Assembly: GCF_000516515.1 (NCBI RefSeq)
Contig: NZ_KI911784.1
Span: 3,944,633-4,008,632 of the forward strand
DNA from: Chloroflexus sp. Y-396-1
Lineage (GTDB): Bacteria > Chloroflexota > Chloroflexia > Chloroflexales > Chloroflexaceae
Length of the DNA stretch: 64,000 nt
Reading direction: 5' to 3'
Below, piece after piece: positions 57,500 to 64,000 of the stretch; position 1 is the first letter of the stretch, and every line of letters starts with the position of its first letter. Below the pieces are notes generated by a model. The model was not told the origin of the DNA. It saw nothing but the letters and a program-made list of their open reading frames with translations, and did no database searches. Made by a program: the position numbers and the translations under genes.

Positions 57500-57959
57500 C
57501 AGGATATTTTTCAAGGTGGAAGGACTGGCATGAAGAGGTTTTCAGAGTTCTGGGCTTCACCGAACAGTTTAACATTGTAGCGACACCGACGAATATCACA
57601 CACCCATTGAGATAACTTCCAATCCATACCATCACCTGGATACGGATACGGGGTTTCTGGCCCGCGTTGTGTGGTACATTGCCGGAAACTAACGTGGTTT
57701 CAGAAACCACTCCTTCCGGTGCTGTAACGGGCATAGTCAACGAGACGATAGATTCATAGCAGCAGCCAACCTGTCAGAACGAAAAGCTTCGCGTTTCCTC
57801 ACAACTGCGGGCGAGTTGGAGTCCCGCTTTGCTGCTCACTCCTCAAATCACTTGCGGGTAGGAAAAATGTTGAAAAGCTCTGGTGCCATCCACTCTTGCA
57901 CTGAAGTGTACTAAATGCTATATCTGATCGAACGGTGTTATATCTCGGGAGTGCAATCA
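57500..57959. other. 460-bp intergenic region with a dispersed repeat
   Basis: The second copy of the repeat seen at 12577-12720 lies at about 57537-57660. No gene is supported. GTTGAAAAGCTCT near 57869 recurs near 35799. Confidence 0.55.
57537..57660. repeat. dispersed repeat, copy 2 (first at 12577-12720)
   Basis: Shared blocks in the same order: TTTTCAGAGTT, GACACCGACGAATAT, GATAACTTCC, CCAT, ACCTGG, then a GGCCCGC end. Divergence between blocks is moderate. Confidence 0.65.
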
Positions 57960-58352
57960 ATGCGGGTTATCATTCGTGAAGTGTTGAATGTTGGTGGCTT
58001 CTTTGCCGGTGAAACTGTGACACTGGCAGTACAGTCCTGGCCTGATGGCGGTCCTGAGCAGACACTAACTATTGACGATGCAGCCCTGACTAACGTCACT
58101 GCCCGTCATCTTCTGACACCGGGGATGGTGCTAGAGTTGGTTTTTAGCGGTGATCGGGTTGAACACGCGAGTTTGCTCGCTGCTCCCGATTACACTGCAT
58201 TACAAGCGGCGCTGCGTCCGCAACCAATCGAACCAACACCGGTGCCACGAGTGTTGAGTTTTCGTTGTCGTGCCTGCAACTTATGGACGCCGGCGGTCGG
58301 TGATCCGCCAGTCTGTGGTCTATGTGGAGCGCCAGCACCGCGTCTGTCTTAA
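57960..58352 (+). CDS. small protein with C-terminal zinc ribbon
   Basis: This protein of about 130 residues starts at ATG 57960 (MRVIIREVLNVGGFFAGETVTL); an ATG at 57915 would add 15 residues. The N-terminal two thirds look like a small beta-barrel. The C-terminus has CRACNLWTPAVGDPPVCGLCG, two Cys pairs forming a rubredoxin-like or zinc-ribbon knuckle. No family is recognised. It faces the FHA-protein gene tail-to-tail across a hairpin. Other proteins of the neighbouring cassette also carry zinc ribbons, which may or may not be meaningful. Confidence 0.72.
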   Translation: MRVIIREVLNVGGFFAGETVTLAVQSWPDGGPEQTLTIDDAALTNVTARHLLTPGMVLELVFSGDRVEHASLLAAPDYTALQAALRPQPIEPTPVPRVLSFRCRACNLWTPAVGDPPVCGLCGAPAPRLS

Positions 58353-58358
58353 CGTCGA

Positions 58359-58386
58359 ATTGGGACACCTCACAGGGTGTCCCAAT
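58359..58386. terminator. hairpin between convergent genes
   Basis: ATTGGGACACC (58359-58369) and GGTGTCCCAAT (58376-58386) form a perfect 11-base stem with a 6-base loop. No T-run on either side, but the position between two 3' ends suggests bidirectional termination or mRNA 3' protection. Confidence 0.6.
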
Positions 58387-58411
58387 GTCCGCACGTCACT
58401 CCATCTGGTTC

Positions 58412-60025
58412 TTACGAAAGATGAAATGTAGCAACGAGACGTCCGAATTGGAGCCTGGTGCCGTCGCTGAGAGGTATTGGGGTTTGTGGTTCGATGCGCT
58501 GTCCGTTTACGCGCGTATGATTGGTGCTGTTTAGATCAACGATACTCCACTGATTGCCGATATGTACGATCTTGGCATGCTGACGACTGACACCACCTAG
58601 TTCACCACCATAGGGCGTCAAATCGATTTCAGGGAAGATATTACTCACCGGGTCTTCGCGTCCGATAATATACTCGCTCTTGCCGGGAGGTAAGACAATC
58701 TCACTGCCATCAGCTAACACCAGACGTGCTGTAACCGGTGGTGGAGAAACTATTGGTGTAGCAATGGGTGTAGGGGCTGTCGGATGCGCTGGTGTATGAG
58801 CTGGGGGTGTGCTGCCTGTGAGCGCCGCCAGCTCAGCTTCAGTTTTAGCCAATTCGGCTTTTGCCGCATCAAGACCGGCCGTGATGAAGGCTGGAACACT
58901 CCCTGCCGGATAGCGGGCTGCCATTTGTTCATATTGCGCTACTGTCTCGCGATGAGCAGCAAGTAGAGCTTCAAGTCGCGCTACTTCTGCTGGGTCTGGA
59001 GCGACCGGTAACGCGGCCAGCTCTGCTTCAGTCTTGGCTAGCTCGGCTCGTGCTGCATCAAGGCCAGCCGTGATGAAGGCTGGGACACTCCCGGCCGGAT
59101 AGCGGGCTGCCATTTGTTCGTATTGCGCTACTGTCTCACGATGAGCGGCAAGCAGGGCTTCAAGCCGTGCACGCTCAGCGGCAATATCGCTCATTGCCGA
59201 TGCCTGGGGTGATGACGCTTCGGTTGCTGTCGGTAAGCTTGATGGTGCAGATGCTGTTGCCGGTGTCGGCACTGCGGCGGTCGGCGTAGTGGTGATTGGT
59301 ACCTCAGCGGTCGGCGCCTCGGCGGGTGGCGCGATAACGGTCGGCGCCTCGGCGGGTGGCGCGATAACAGTTGGCGCCTCGGTGGGCGGTGCGATAACGG
59401 TCGGCGCCTCGGCGGGTGGCGCGATAACGGTCGGCGCCTCGGCGGGTGGCGCGATAACGGTTGGCGCCTCGGCGGGTGGCGCGATAACGGTTGGCGCCTC
59501 GGCGGGTGGCGCGATAACGGTCGGCGCCTCGGCGGGTGGCGCGATAACGGTTGGCGCCTCGGCGGGTGGCGCGATAACGGTTGGCGCCTCGGCGGGTGGC
59601 GCGATAACGGTTGGCGCCTCGGCAGGTGGCGCGATAACGGTCGGCGCCTCGGCAGGTGGTAACGTAGATTCCTTCAGATCGGCGCCGCAATTGTCGCAGA
59701 AGCGTTCGCCGGGTAATACTGGATCGCCGCACTCGGGGCACACGAGTTTTGGTGACGGTGGGGCAATGAGGGTTGCCTGCTCGGAAGGGGGCGTTGATAC
59801 AGGTGGTATTGCCATCAAATCGGCGCCGCAGATGCTACAAAAGCGCTCACCGGGTAAGATGGCAGCACCACACGATGGACACGACGTGGCGAGGGCCGTG
59901 GGTTGATCATGGGCCGTGATCACCGGTGTTGGCGCCGGCTCAGGTTCAGTTAAGCGTCGACCACACTGATCACAAAAGCGGTTGGTTAGCTCATTTGGCG
60001 CGCCGCAAGAGGGACAGATAATCAT
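58412..60025 (-). CDS. zinc-ribbon and FHA-domain protein with 10-residue repeats
   Basis: This is a 537-residue protein. Three zinc ribbons open it (ICPSCGAPNELTNRFCDQCGRRL; SCPSCGAAILPGERFCSICGADL; VCPECGDPVLPGERFCDNCGADL). Then come about a dozen copies of APPAEAPTVI, a Pro/Ala/Thr linker, and two nearly identical 60-residue helical units (RLEALLAAHRETVAQYEQMAARYPAGSVP). The C-terminal FHA domain (about 435-537) has YIIGREDPVSN, SRQHAKIVH and LNSTNHTRVNGQRI, all needed for phosphothreonine binding. It is the last gene of the phosphatase-kinase-VWA-FHA cassette and likely reads the kinase's marks. The linker suggests a flexible scaffold. Confidence 0.9.
   Translation of the reverse strand: MIICPSCGAPNELTNRFCDQCGRRLTEPEPAPTPVITAHDQPTALATSCPSCGAAILPGERFCSICGADLMAIPPVSTPPSEQATLIAPPSPKLVCPECGDPVLPGERFCDNCGADLKESTLPPAEAPTVIAPPAEAPTVIAPPAEAPTVIAPPAEAPTVIAPPAEAPTVIAPPAEAPTVIAPPAEAPTVIAPPAEAPTVIAPPAEAPTVIAPPTEAPTVIAPPAEAPTVIAPPAEAPTAEVPITTTPTAAVPTPATASAPSSLPTATEASSPQASAMSDIAAERARLEALLAAHRETVAQYEQMAARYPAGSVPAFITAGLDAARAELAKTEAELAALPVAPDPAEVARLEALLAAHRETVAQYEQMAARYPAGSVPAFITAGLDAAKAELAKTEAELAALTGSTPPAHTPAHPTAPTPIATPIVSPPPVTARLVLADGSEIVLPPGKSEYIIGREDPVSNIFPEIDLTPYGGELGGVSRQHAKIVHIGNQWSIVDLNSTNHTRVNGQRIEPQTPIPLSDGTRLQFGRLVATFHLS
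59309..59660 (-). repeat. 30-bp coding tandem repeat
   Basis: About twelve copies of a 30-base unit encode APPAEAPTVI. Copies differ at only one to three bases, so recent expansion is likely. There are no spacers, and the frame is kept, so it is not a CRISPR array. Confidence 0.93.
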
Positions 60026-60048
60026 AGTTGTTTCCTCATATTGGCTAG

Positions 60049-60073
60049 TGGTCGCTTTTTCTGTAAGCGACCA
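60049..60073. repeat. hairpin between the VWA and FHA genes
   Basis: TGGTCGCTT (60049-60057) and AAGCGACCA (60065-60073) pair perfectly around a 7-base loop, in the 80-base gap of the cassette. It could reduce or separate expression of the FHA gene. Confidence 0.6.
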
Positions 60074-60105
60074 TTCGACATAGGGCGATTTCTGTCTGAA
60101 AGATC

Positions 60106-61353
60106 TTACTGTTCTTCTAAACGTTGGGTAAGGCGACGTGTTGCGTAGCGTAACTCTTTCTGCGCTTCCGAGCTAAGCTGTTGCCCTTGCGCAAGTGCTG
60201 CGGCTTGCTGCTGCGCCTTCTCTGCCAACTCTAGTTCGCCCAAATCGAGCAGGCGAGTGGCCGCAGCTCGCAGCTTTTGGGTTGCACCGGTCACGTTTCC
60301 GGTTGCGGCTTCCTGCAACGCCTTGGTTTGCAATTTGAAAGCTGTGACCCGCTCAACTAGATTCATCACCTCTGGAACATAACTCTCTGGCCCTACCTGA
60401 TCTGCCACGTCAAGCAGGATATCTTGCTTGATCACCACTTCACCGGTTTGCTGAACTGGGGTAGTATGCAATTCAGCCTGTGCAATCCGGAAACGACCTT
60501 TTGCCCGTGGGGGTAACACAAGATCGATGAGTACTGCTACGGTTTGTCCGCCAACCAGGTCGCCGAGACGTACAGCAACTGCTGTCTCATCAGTTGGTTG
60601 ATAGCCGAGGTTTTCGATAATTGGCTTTACCCGGTAGACAGTACGCGGTGTTGCGTCACGTACAAATCGTAATAACAGTCTGGTATTGGTGGCAACCGTT
60701 GCTCGATCATCTTGAATAACTTTTTGAAAGAAATCTCCAATCTGCGCGGGCGAGGCAATATAATCAGCATACCCGTTACTGGCGGCTGCAATATCGTCGA
60801 GCAACTGCTCATTCCACTCAGTGCCTAGGCCGAACGCGGCAATACGAACTCCCGACTGTCCCAACGTGCGTGCAAGATCACGACATAGTGGTTCGTCACC
60901 CCACGTTTGCCCATCGGTCAAGAGGACCATTCGGCTAAGGCGATCAGGACCGAGGTATTTTTGCAGTTCAACATGACCAGCTTGCATCCCAAGAGACATC
61001 GCCGTTCCACCGGCTTCACTGATCGTATTAACTGCCGCTATGAATTGCGAACGATCACCAACCGGTGTGGCCGGCACTAGCGTTTGCACATTGTCGTCGA
61101 AGATAACAATGGATGCGATGTCGTTTGGGTTCAGTCGTTCGATGACCTGGCGAGTTGCTGCTTTCAGATTGTCAAGTTTTGCTCCCTGCATCGAACCTGA
61201 ACGGTCGAGCACAAAGCAAATGTTCAACGGTAGTGAGGCAGCCAATGTGGTAGGTGCTGCCGCTTCTACCAGCAGATATCCGACTTGAGGGGTTGAACTG
61301 GCCGGAATTGGTGTGCGTCCCCACTTGCAGGTAAGCGTGATTGCGTCAGACAT
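60106..61353 (-). CDS. von Willebrand factor A domain protein
   Basis: This 415-residue protein has a short N-terminal beta region, a VWA domain (about 40-215) and a C-terminal beta/helical part. The metal-ion-dependent adhesion site is complete: DRSGSMQGAKLD, GGTAMSLGM and LLTDGQTWGDE. No signal peptide is seen, so it acts inside the cell. It starts one base after the kinase gene stop. VWA proteins beside Ser/Thr kinases and FHA proteins often serve as scaffolds or substrates in bacterial phosphosignalling. The precise role is unknown. Confidence 0.92.
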   Translation of the reverse strand: MSDAITLTCKWGRTPIPASSTPQVGYLLVEAAAPTTLAASLPLNICFVLDRSGSMQGAKLDNLKAATRQVIERLNPNDIASIVIFDDNVQTLVPATPVGDRSQFIAAVNTISEAGGTAMSLGMQAGHVELQKYLGPDRLSRMVLLTDGQTWGDEPLCRDLARTLGQSGVRIAAFGLGTEWNEQLLDDIAAASNGYADYIASPAQIGDFFQKVIQDDRATVATNTRLLLRFVRDATPRTVYRVKPIIENLGYQPTDETAVAVRLGDLVGGQTVAVLIDLVLPPRAKGRFRIAQAELHTTPVQQTGEVVIKQDILLDVADQVGPESYVPEVMNLVERVTAFKLQTKALQEAATGNVTGATQKLRAAATRLLDLGELELAEKAQQQAAALAQGQQLSSEAQKELRYATRRLTQRLEEQ

Positions 61354-61354
61354 A

Positions 61355-62665
61355 TTATGACCCTATCTCTACAATGATGAGACTCAAAATACAACAGAGA
61401 AGAAATGCGCCGCTGCTGGTTGCAAAACCAATGGCTGCATCACGTCGTCCGTGCCTTGTCTGTGCTGTATTGGGGCTGACCAGGGCGATCAGGCTGAGCA
61501 GACCACCGATAAAGGCAAACATGAGCGCGCCTAATGCAATGATGACGCCGAGTGCAGCCATCACATTATCAGGATCAGAGATGGTAAGGCTGGTAAGCGC
61601 AATTGCGATGATCATCAGGACATCACCAGTAATTCCGATCCAGAGACCAGCAGTGGCCATGCCAGTACTGGCCTGCACAACAACAGGGCCGGGATTGGCA
61701 GTACCATCTCGTGCAGCGATAGCTGCTGCCAGGTTTGGCTGAGCCTGGGGTTGCACATTCACGAGTTGACCACTGCCAAGTAGCGCTTGTTGCAACTCGA
61801 TCACGTTGGCAAAGCGACGTGATGGATCATTATCAGTAGCGCGGGCAATTGCTGCGGCAATGTACGGTGGCACCGATGGGTTCAGTTGATTGACGGGTGG
61901 CAGTCGAAATGGCGTCGTGCTCGGATCATGACCGGTCAAGAGATGGTGCATCAATACACCGAGACTGTAAATATCGGAACGGGCATCGGTCTGACCGCGT
62001 CCGTACTGTTCGGGTGCGCTGTAGCCAGGAGTACCAAATGCCTGGGTATCACGCTCTTTTCCCGGTTTGAAAAGGCGGGCAATCCCAAAATCGACCAGTT
62101 TGATCTTGCCTTCCGGTGTGATCATGACATTGGTTGGCTTCAGATCACGGAAGATGATCGGCGGTTGTTGGGCGTGCAAGTAGGCTAAAACCTCACAGAT
62201 TTGCGTCGTCCAACGTAGAACCTCATGCAGTGGGCGGGGTAGACCTACTCGGTTTACATAATCCCGCAGATTTTCACCAGGCACGAACTCCATGACCAGG
62301 TAATGACGCCCGTTCTCTTCAAAGTGATCGGTTACTCGCGGCAAGGCTGGGTGATTCAGCTTTGCCAGCAATTCGGCCTCTTGCTGAAATGCCATTTGCG
62401 CCTGCTGCCGTTCAATCGGTGAGGTAATCGCGGCATCGCTCATCTCTTTGACCGCCCATAGGGCAGTACTGAGACGCCGATCGGTTGCAAGATAGACCGA
62501 TCCCATACCCCCAGCGCCGAGTCGTCTGCGCAGTTCGTAGCGTCCTTGTAAGACCATCAGCGGTGGTGTGTCTGTTGCTGATGTCTGACTACGAAGCCGG
62601 GTACCACATTCTGGGCAGAAGATGATTTCGTCATGTACATTAGCGCCACATTGTGGACATCTCAT
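61355..62665 (-). CDS. membrane Ser/Thr protein kinase with zinc ribbon
   Basis: This is a 436-residue Hanks-type kinase. An N-terminal zinc ribbon (RCPQCGANVHDEIIFCPECGTRL) precedes the kinase domain (about 38-295): RRLGAGGMGSVYLATD glycine loop, ALWAVKEM with the ATP Lys, IIFRDLKPTNVMI catalytic loop, LVDFGIAR, and GTPGYSAPEQYGRGQTDARSDIYSLG activation segment. Three hydrophobic segments at about 335-430 anchor it to the membrane. All catalytic residues are present. Its start overlaps the phosphatase stop by four bases, so kinase and phosphatase are made together. Confidence 0.95.
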   Translation of the reverse strand: MRCPQCGANVHDEIIFCPECGTRLRSQTSATDTPPLMVLQGRYELRRRLGAGGMGSVYLATDRRLSTALWAVKEMSDAAITSPIERQQAQMAFQQEAELLAKLNHPALPRVTDHFEENGRHYLVMEFVPGENLRDYVNRVGLPRPLHEVLRWTTQICEVLAYLHAQQPPIIFRDLKPTNVMITPEGKIKLVDFGIARLFKPGKERDTQAFGTPGYSAPEQYGRGQTDARSDIYSLGVLMHHLLTGHDPSTTPFRLPPVNQLNPSVPPYIAAAIARATDNDPSRRFANVIELQQALLGSGQLVNVQPQAQPNLAAAIAARDGTANPGPVVVQASTGMATAGLWIGITGDVLMIIAIALTSLTISDPDNVMAALGVIIALGALMFAFIGGLLSLIALVSPNTAQTRHGRRDAAIGFATSSGAFLLCCILSLIIVEIGS

Positions 62666-64000
62666 AGACTCAGTCTCACCAGAATCACTGCAATATTGTC
62701 TTCACCACCAGCCTGGTTTGCCGCTTCTACCAAAGCCTTACTCGCCTGTTGGGGATCGGCTTCTTCGGCAATGATTCGTTCCATCAGCGGATCACGAGTC
62801 ATTTCCCATTGACCATCCGAACAAAGTAACAGGGCGTCGCCAGGGCGCAGCCGTAAGCTAAAGAGATCGACTTGTAGTTCTTTGCGATCACCAAGTGATC
62901 GCAAAACAGCGTTTCGCTGTGGATGGGTGTAGATGTCATCTTCTTGTAGATGCCCTAGCTCAACTAACCGCATCACCAGTGAGTGATCCCTCGTGATCCG
63001 TTGTAGTTTCCCATCCCGATACAGATACGTTCGGCTATCACCAACATTGGCAATGACTGCTCGATCACCTATCACCAGTGCCATCGTGATCGTTGATCCC
63101 ATATCGTTGGCCTGGGCGCGTCCTTCACCGGCAATTGCCGCGTTTGCCTCCAGCACAGCCTGCTGTACCAGCGAACGCATTTCTGCCTCGTGATACAGAC
63201 GCTGACCGCTCAACATTTGTTGCAGATACGAATCGATAATCGTGCGGGCTGCATGGCGTATTGCCAGACCACTGGCCACCTCACCCGCAGCGTGTCCACC
63301 CATGCCATCGGCAACAACATACAACCCCCAGCTCTGTCGTTGACCATTGTTCTCCAGACAAAGAGTGAGTTTAAACAGGCTGTCTTCGTTGTGATCGCGT
63401 ACCAGGCCAGTATCAGTATATGAGCCGGCCAGTTGCAGCAATGGTACGGGATGCATCCGTTCATCACGCAGTGCACTCAAACGATGCGCTACAGCAGTTG
63501 CGTCGGGAAGTTCCCCGGTACGGATCTGACGGAGGATGGTTCCTAGGCTCTCGCCTGGTTGGTCATTGTCGATGGGAGTAATCTCGTCTAGGCGTTGGGT
63601 TATTCGTGGTGTCTCTGTTAGGCGTTCAAGTACGTCAGCCAGTGTCCGCAAATCGGCCTGGAATGCGGTTGTCCGTTCGTTATCGCTTACCAGTCTGAGC
63701 TGATGGGCATGTCTGAGCGCAATCTGATCGACGCTGTTCAGACCGAGATCATCGATCGTCAATGTCCCCAGGCTGATCCCGACGCTGTGAAGACTGACCA
63801 GCAATTGTGCCAGGGCAGTGCCGAACGCGAGAGCTGTCGTCTCATCAACGGGAACAGGTAGTGGTTTGAGTTCAGGATCGATAAGAACCGTTAATTGCAT
63901 CTCGTCGATATCGCACTGCTCCAATACATCGGGCAACATAGCGCGGGCCAGCGGATCGGCCAGGCGCGGGATCAAGGCTGGCCCTCTGGGATCAGCACGA
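62662..64000 (-). CDS. PP2C-type protein phosphatase, 5' end outside window
   Basis: The frame is open through the right edge (RADPRGPALIPRLADP precedes the first possible TTG start), so the gene begins beyond the window; about 445 residues are visible. An N-terminal half of some 190 residues resembles the lobes of a kinase-like domain without its motifs (SVGISLGTLTIDDLGLN). The PP2C domain follows: DTGLVRDHNEDSL, VVADGMGGHAAGEVAS, NVGDSRTYLYRDGKLQRITRDHSLV, LLCSDGQWEMTRD and GGEDNIAVILVRL contain the metal-binding Asp residues. It should remove phosphate groups added by the kinase encoded next. Confidence 0.92.
   Translation of the reverse strand, partial: RADPRGPALIPRLADPLARAMLPDVLEQCDIDEMQLTVLIDPELKPLPVPVDETTALAFGTALAQLLVSLHSVGISLGTLTIDDLGLNSVDQIALRHAHQLRLVSDNERTTAFQADLRTLADVLERLTETPRITQRLDEITPIDNDQPGESLGTILRQIRTGELPDATAVAHRLSALRDERMHPVPLLQLAGSYTDTGLVRDHNEDSLFKLTLCLENNGQRQSWGLYVVADGMGGHAAGEVASGLAIRHAARTIIDSYLQQMLSGQRLYHEAEMRSLVQQAVLEANAAIAGEGRAQANDMGSTITMALVIGDRAVIANVGDSRTYLYRDGKLQRITRDHSLVMRLVELGHLQEDDIYTHPQRNAVLRSLGDRKELQVDLFSLRLRPGDALLLCSDGQWEMTRDPLMERIIAEEADPQQASKALVEAANQAGGEDNIAVILVRLSL

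Noticed and set aside
59309-59660. Possible CRISPR array (regular 30-bp units)
   Set aside because: Units are directly adjacent, with no unique spacers, and encode a repeated decapeptide in frame.
59289-59906. 205-residue plus-strand frame of VGASAGGAIT repeats
   Set aside because: Antisense shadow of the 30-bp repeats in the FHA protein gene.

Overview
The window looks like a stretch of chromosome from a filamentous anoxygenic phototroph of the Chloroflexus type. The best evidence is the operon on the minus strand at 49587-54676, which encodes all three subunits of the light-independent protochlorophyllide reductase (bchN, bchB, bchL) and a BciB-type 8-vinyl reductase. An oleA/oleC/oleD hydrocarbon cluster, long GAF-domain sensor kinases and a secreted VCBS protein fit the same group. 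This is inference from gene content; the species cannot be settled from the sequence alone. Both window edges cut a gene: an oligopeptidase B lacks its 5' end at the left, and a PP2C phosphatase lacks its 5' end at the right.

Layout. 1-5417 (+): oligopeptidase B, then oleC, oleD and oleA (head-to-head olefin synthesis, no oleB in view). 5620-9493 (-): a large unrecognised membrane protein, a TSUP exporter and a FadR-type GntR regulator; the exporter and the regulator share an upstream motif. 10000-12145 (+): galT and an atypical histidine-kinase-like protein. 13152-23405 (+): a CHAT/SIR2-like gene broken by an in-frame amber codon and carrying a 72-bp in-frame partial duplication, a one-base-overlapping nSTAND1/WD40 gene, and a 1423-residue secreted VCBS/P-domain protein with an HExxH motif. 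24166-26957 (+): a SAM-I riboswitch with terminator controlling metY-metX. 27232-31706: a histidine kinase, a frameshifted ybaK, a CYTH and HD/CHAD pair, and a convergent YwaF-like membrane protein. 32173-34309 (+): groES-groEL under a promoter flanked by two CIRCE-type operators. 35871-35946: tRNA-Gly(GCC). 36084-45509 (+): three multidomain sensor proteins and a membrane-anchored Thr/Pro-repeat, Calx-beta protein. 45386-48977 (-): a small membrane protein, leuS, and a well-started 32-codon ORF that overlaps the leuS start. 49587-54676 (-): the bch operon. 55144-57499 (+): a tandem duplication of a Uma2-family gene whose second copy is frameshifted twice. 57960-58352 (+): a small zinc-ribbon protein. 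58412-64000 (-): a phosphoprotein signalling operon with PP2C phosphatase, Ser/Thr kinase, VWA protein and zinc-ribbon/FHA protein.

How genes work together. OleA condenses two acyl-CoAs, OleD reduces the keto acid and OleC makes the beta-lactone; the last step needs an OleB from elsewhere. MetX makes O-acetylhomoserine and MetY converts it to homocysteine, with the riboswitch shutting both off when SAM is plentiful. BchL feeds electrons to BchNB to reduce the protochlorophyllide D-ring, and BciB supplies the 8-ethyl group. In the right-hand cassette the kinase and phosphatase probably write and erase phosphothreonine marks that the FHA protein reads.

The intergenic spaces are unusually rich in small palindromes. 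Several recur across the window (a GGGCGGGTT/AACCCGCCC hairpin, a GCGGGCC/GGCCCGC hairpin, a longer GACACCGACGAATAT-containing repeat), so they look like dispersed REP- or MITE-like elements. The most system-like novelty candidate is the CHAT/SIR2-like plus nSTAND-WD40 pair, which resembles caspase-like/NLR-like modules and appears to be decaying or recoded at the CHAT/SIR2 gene.
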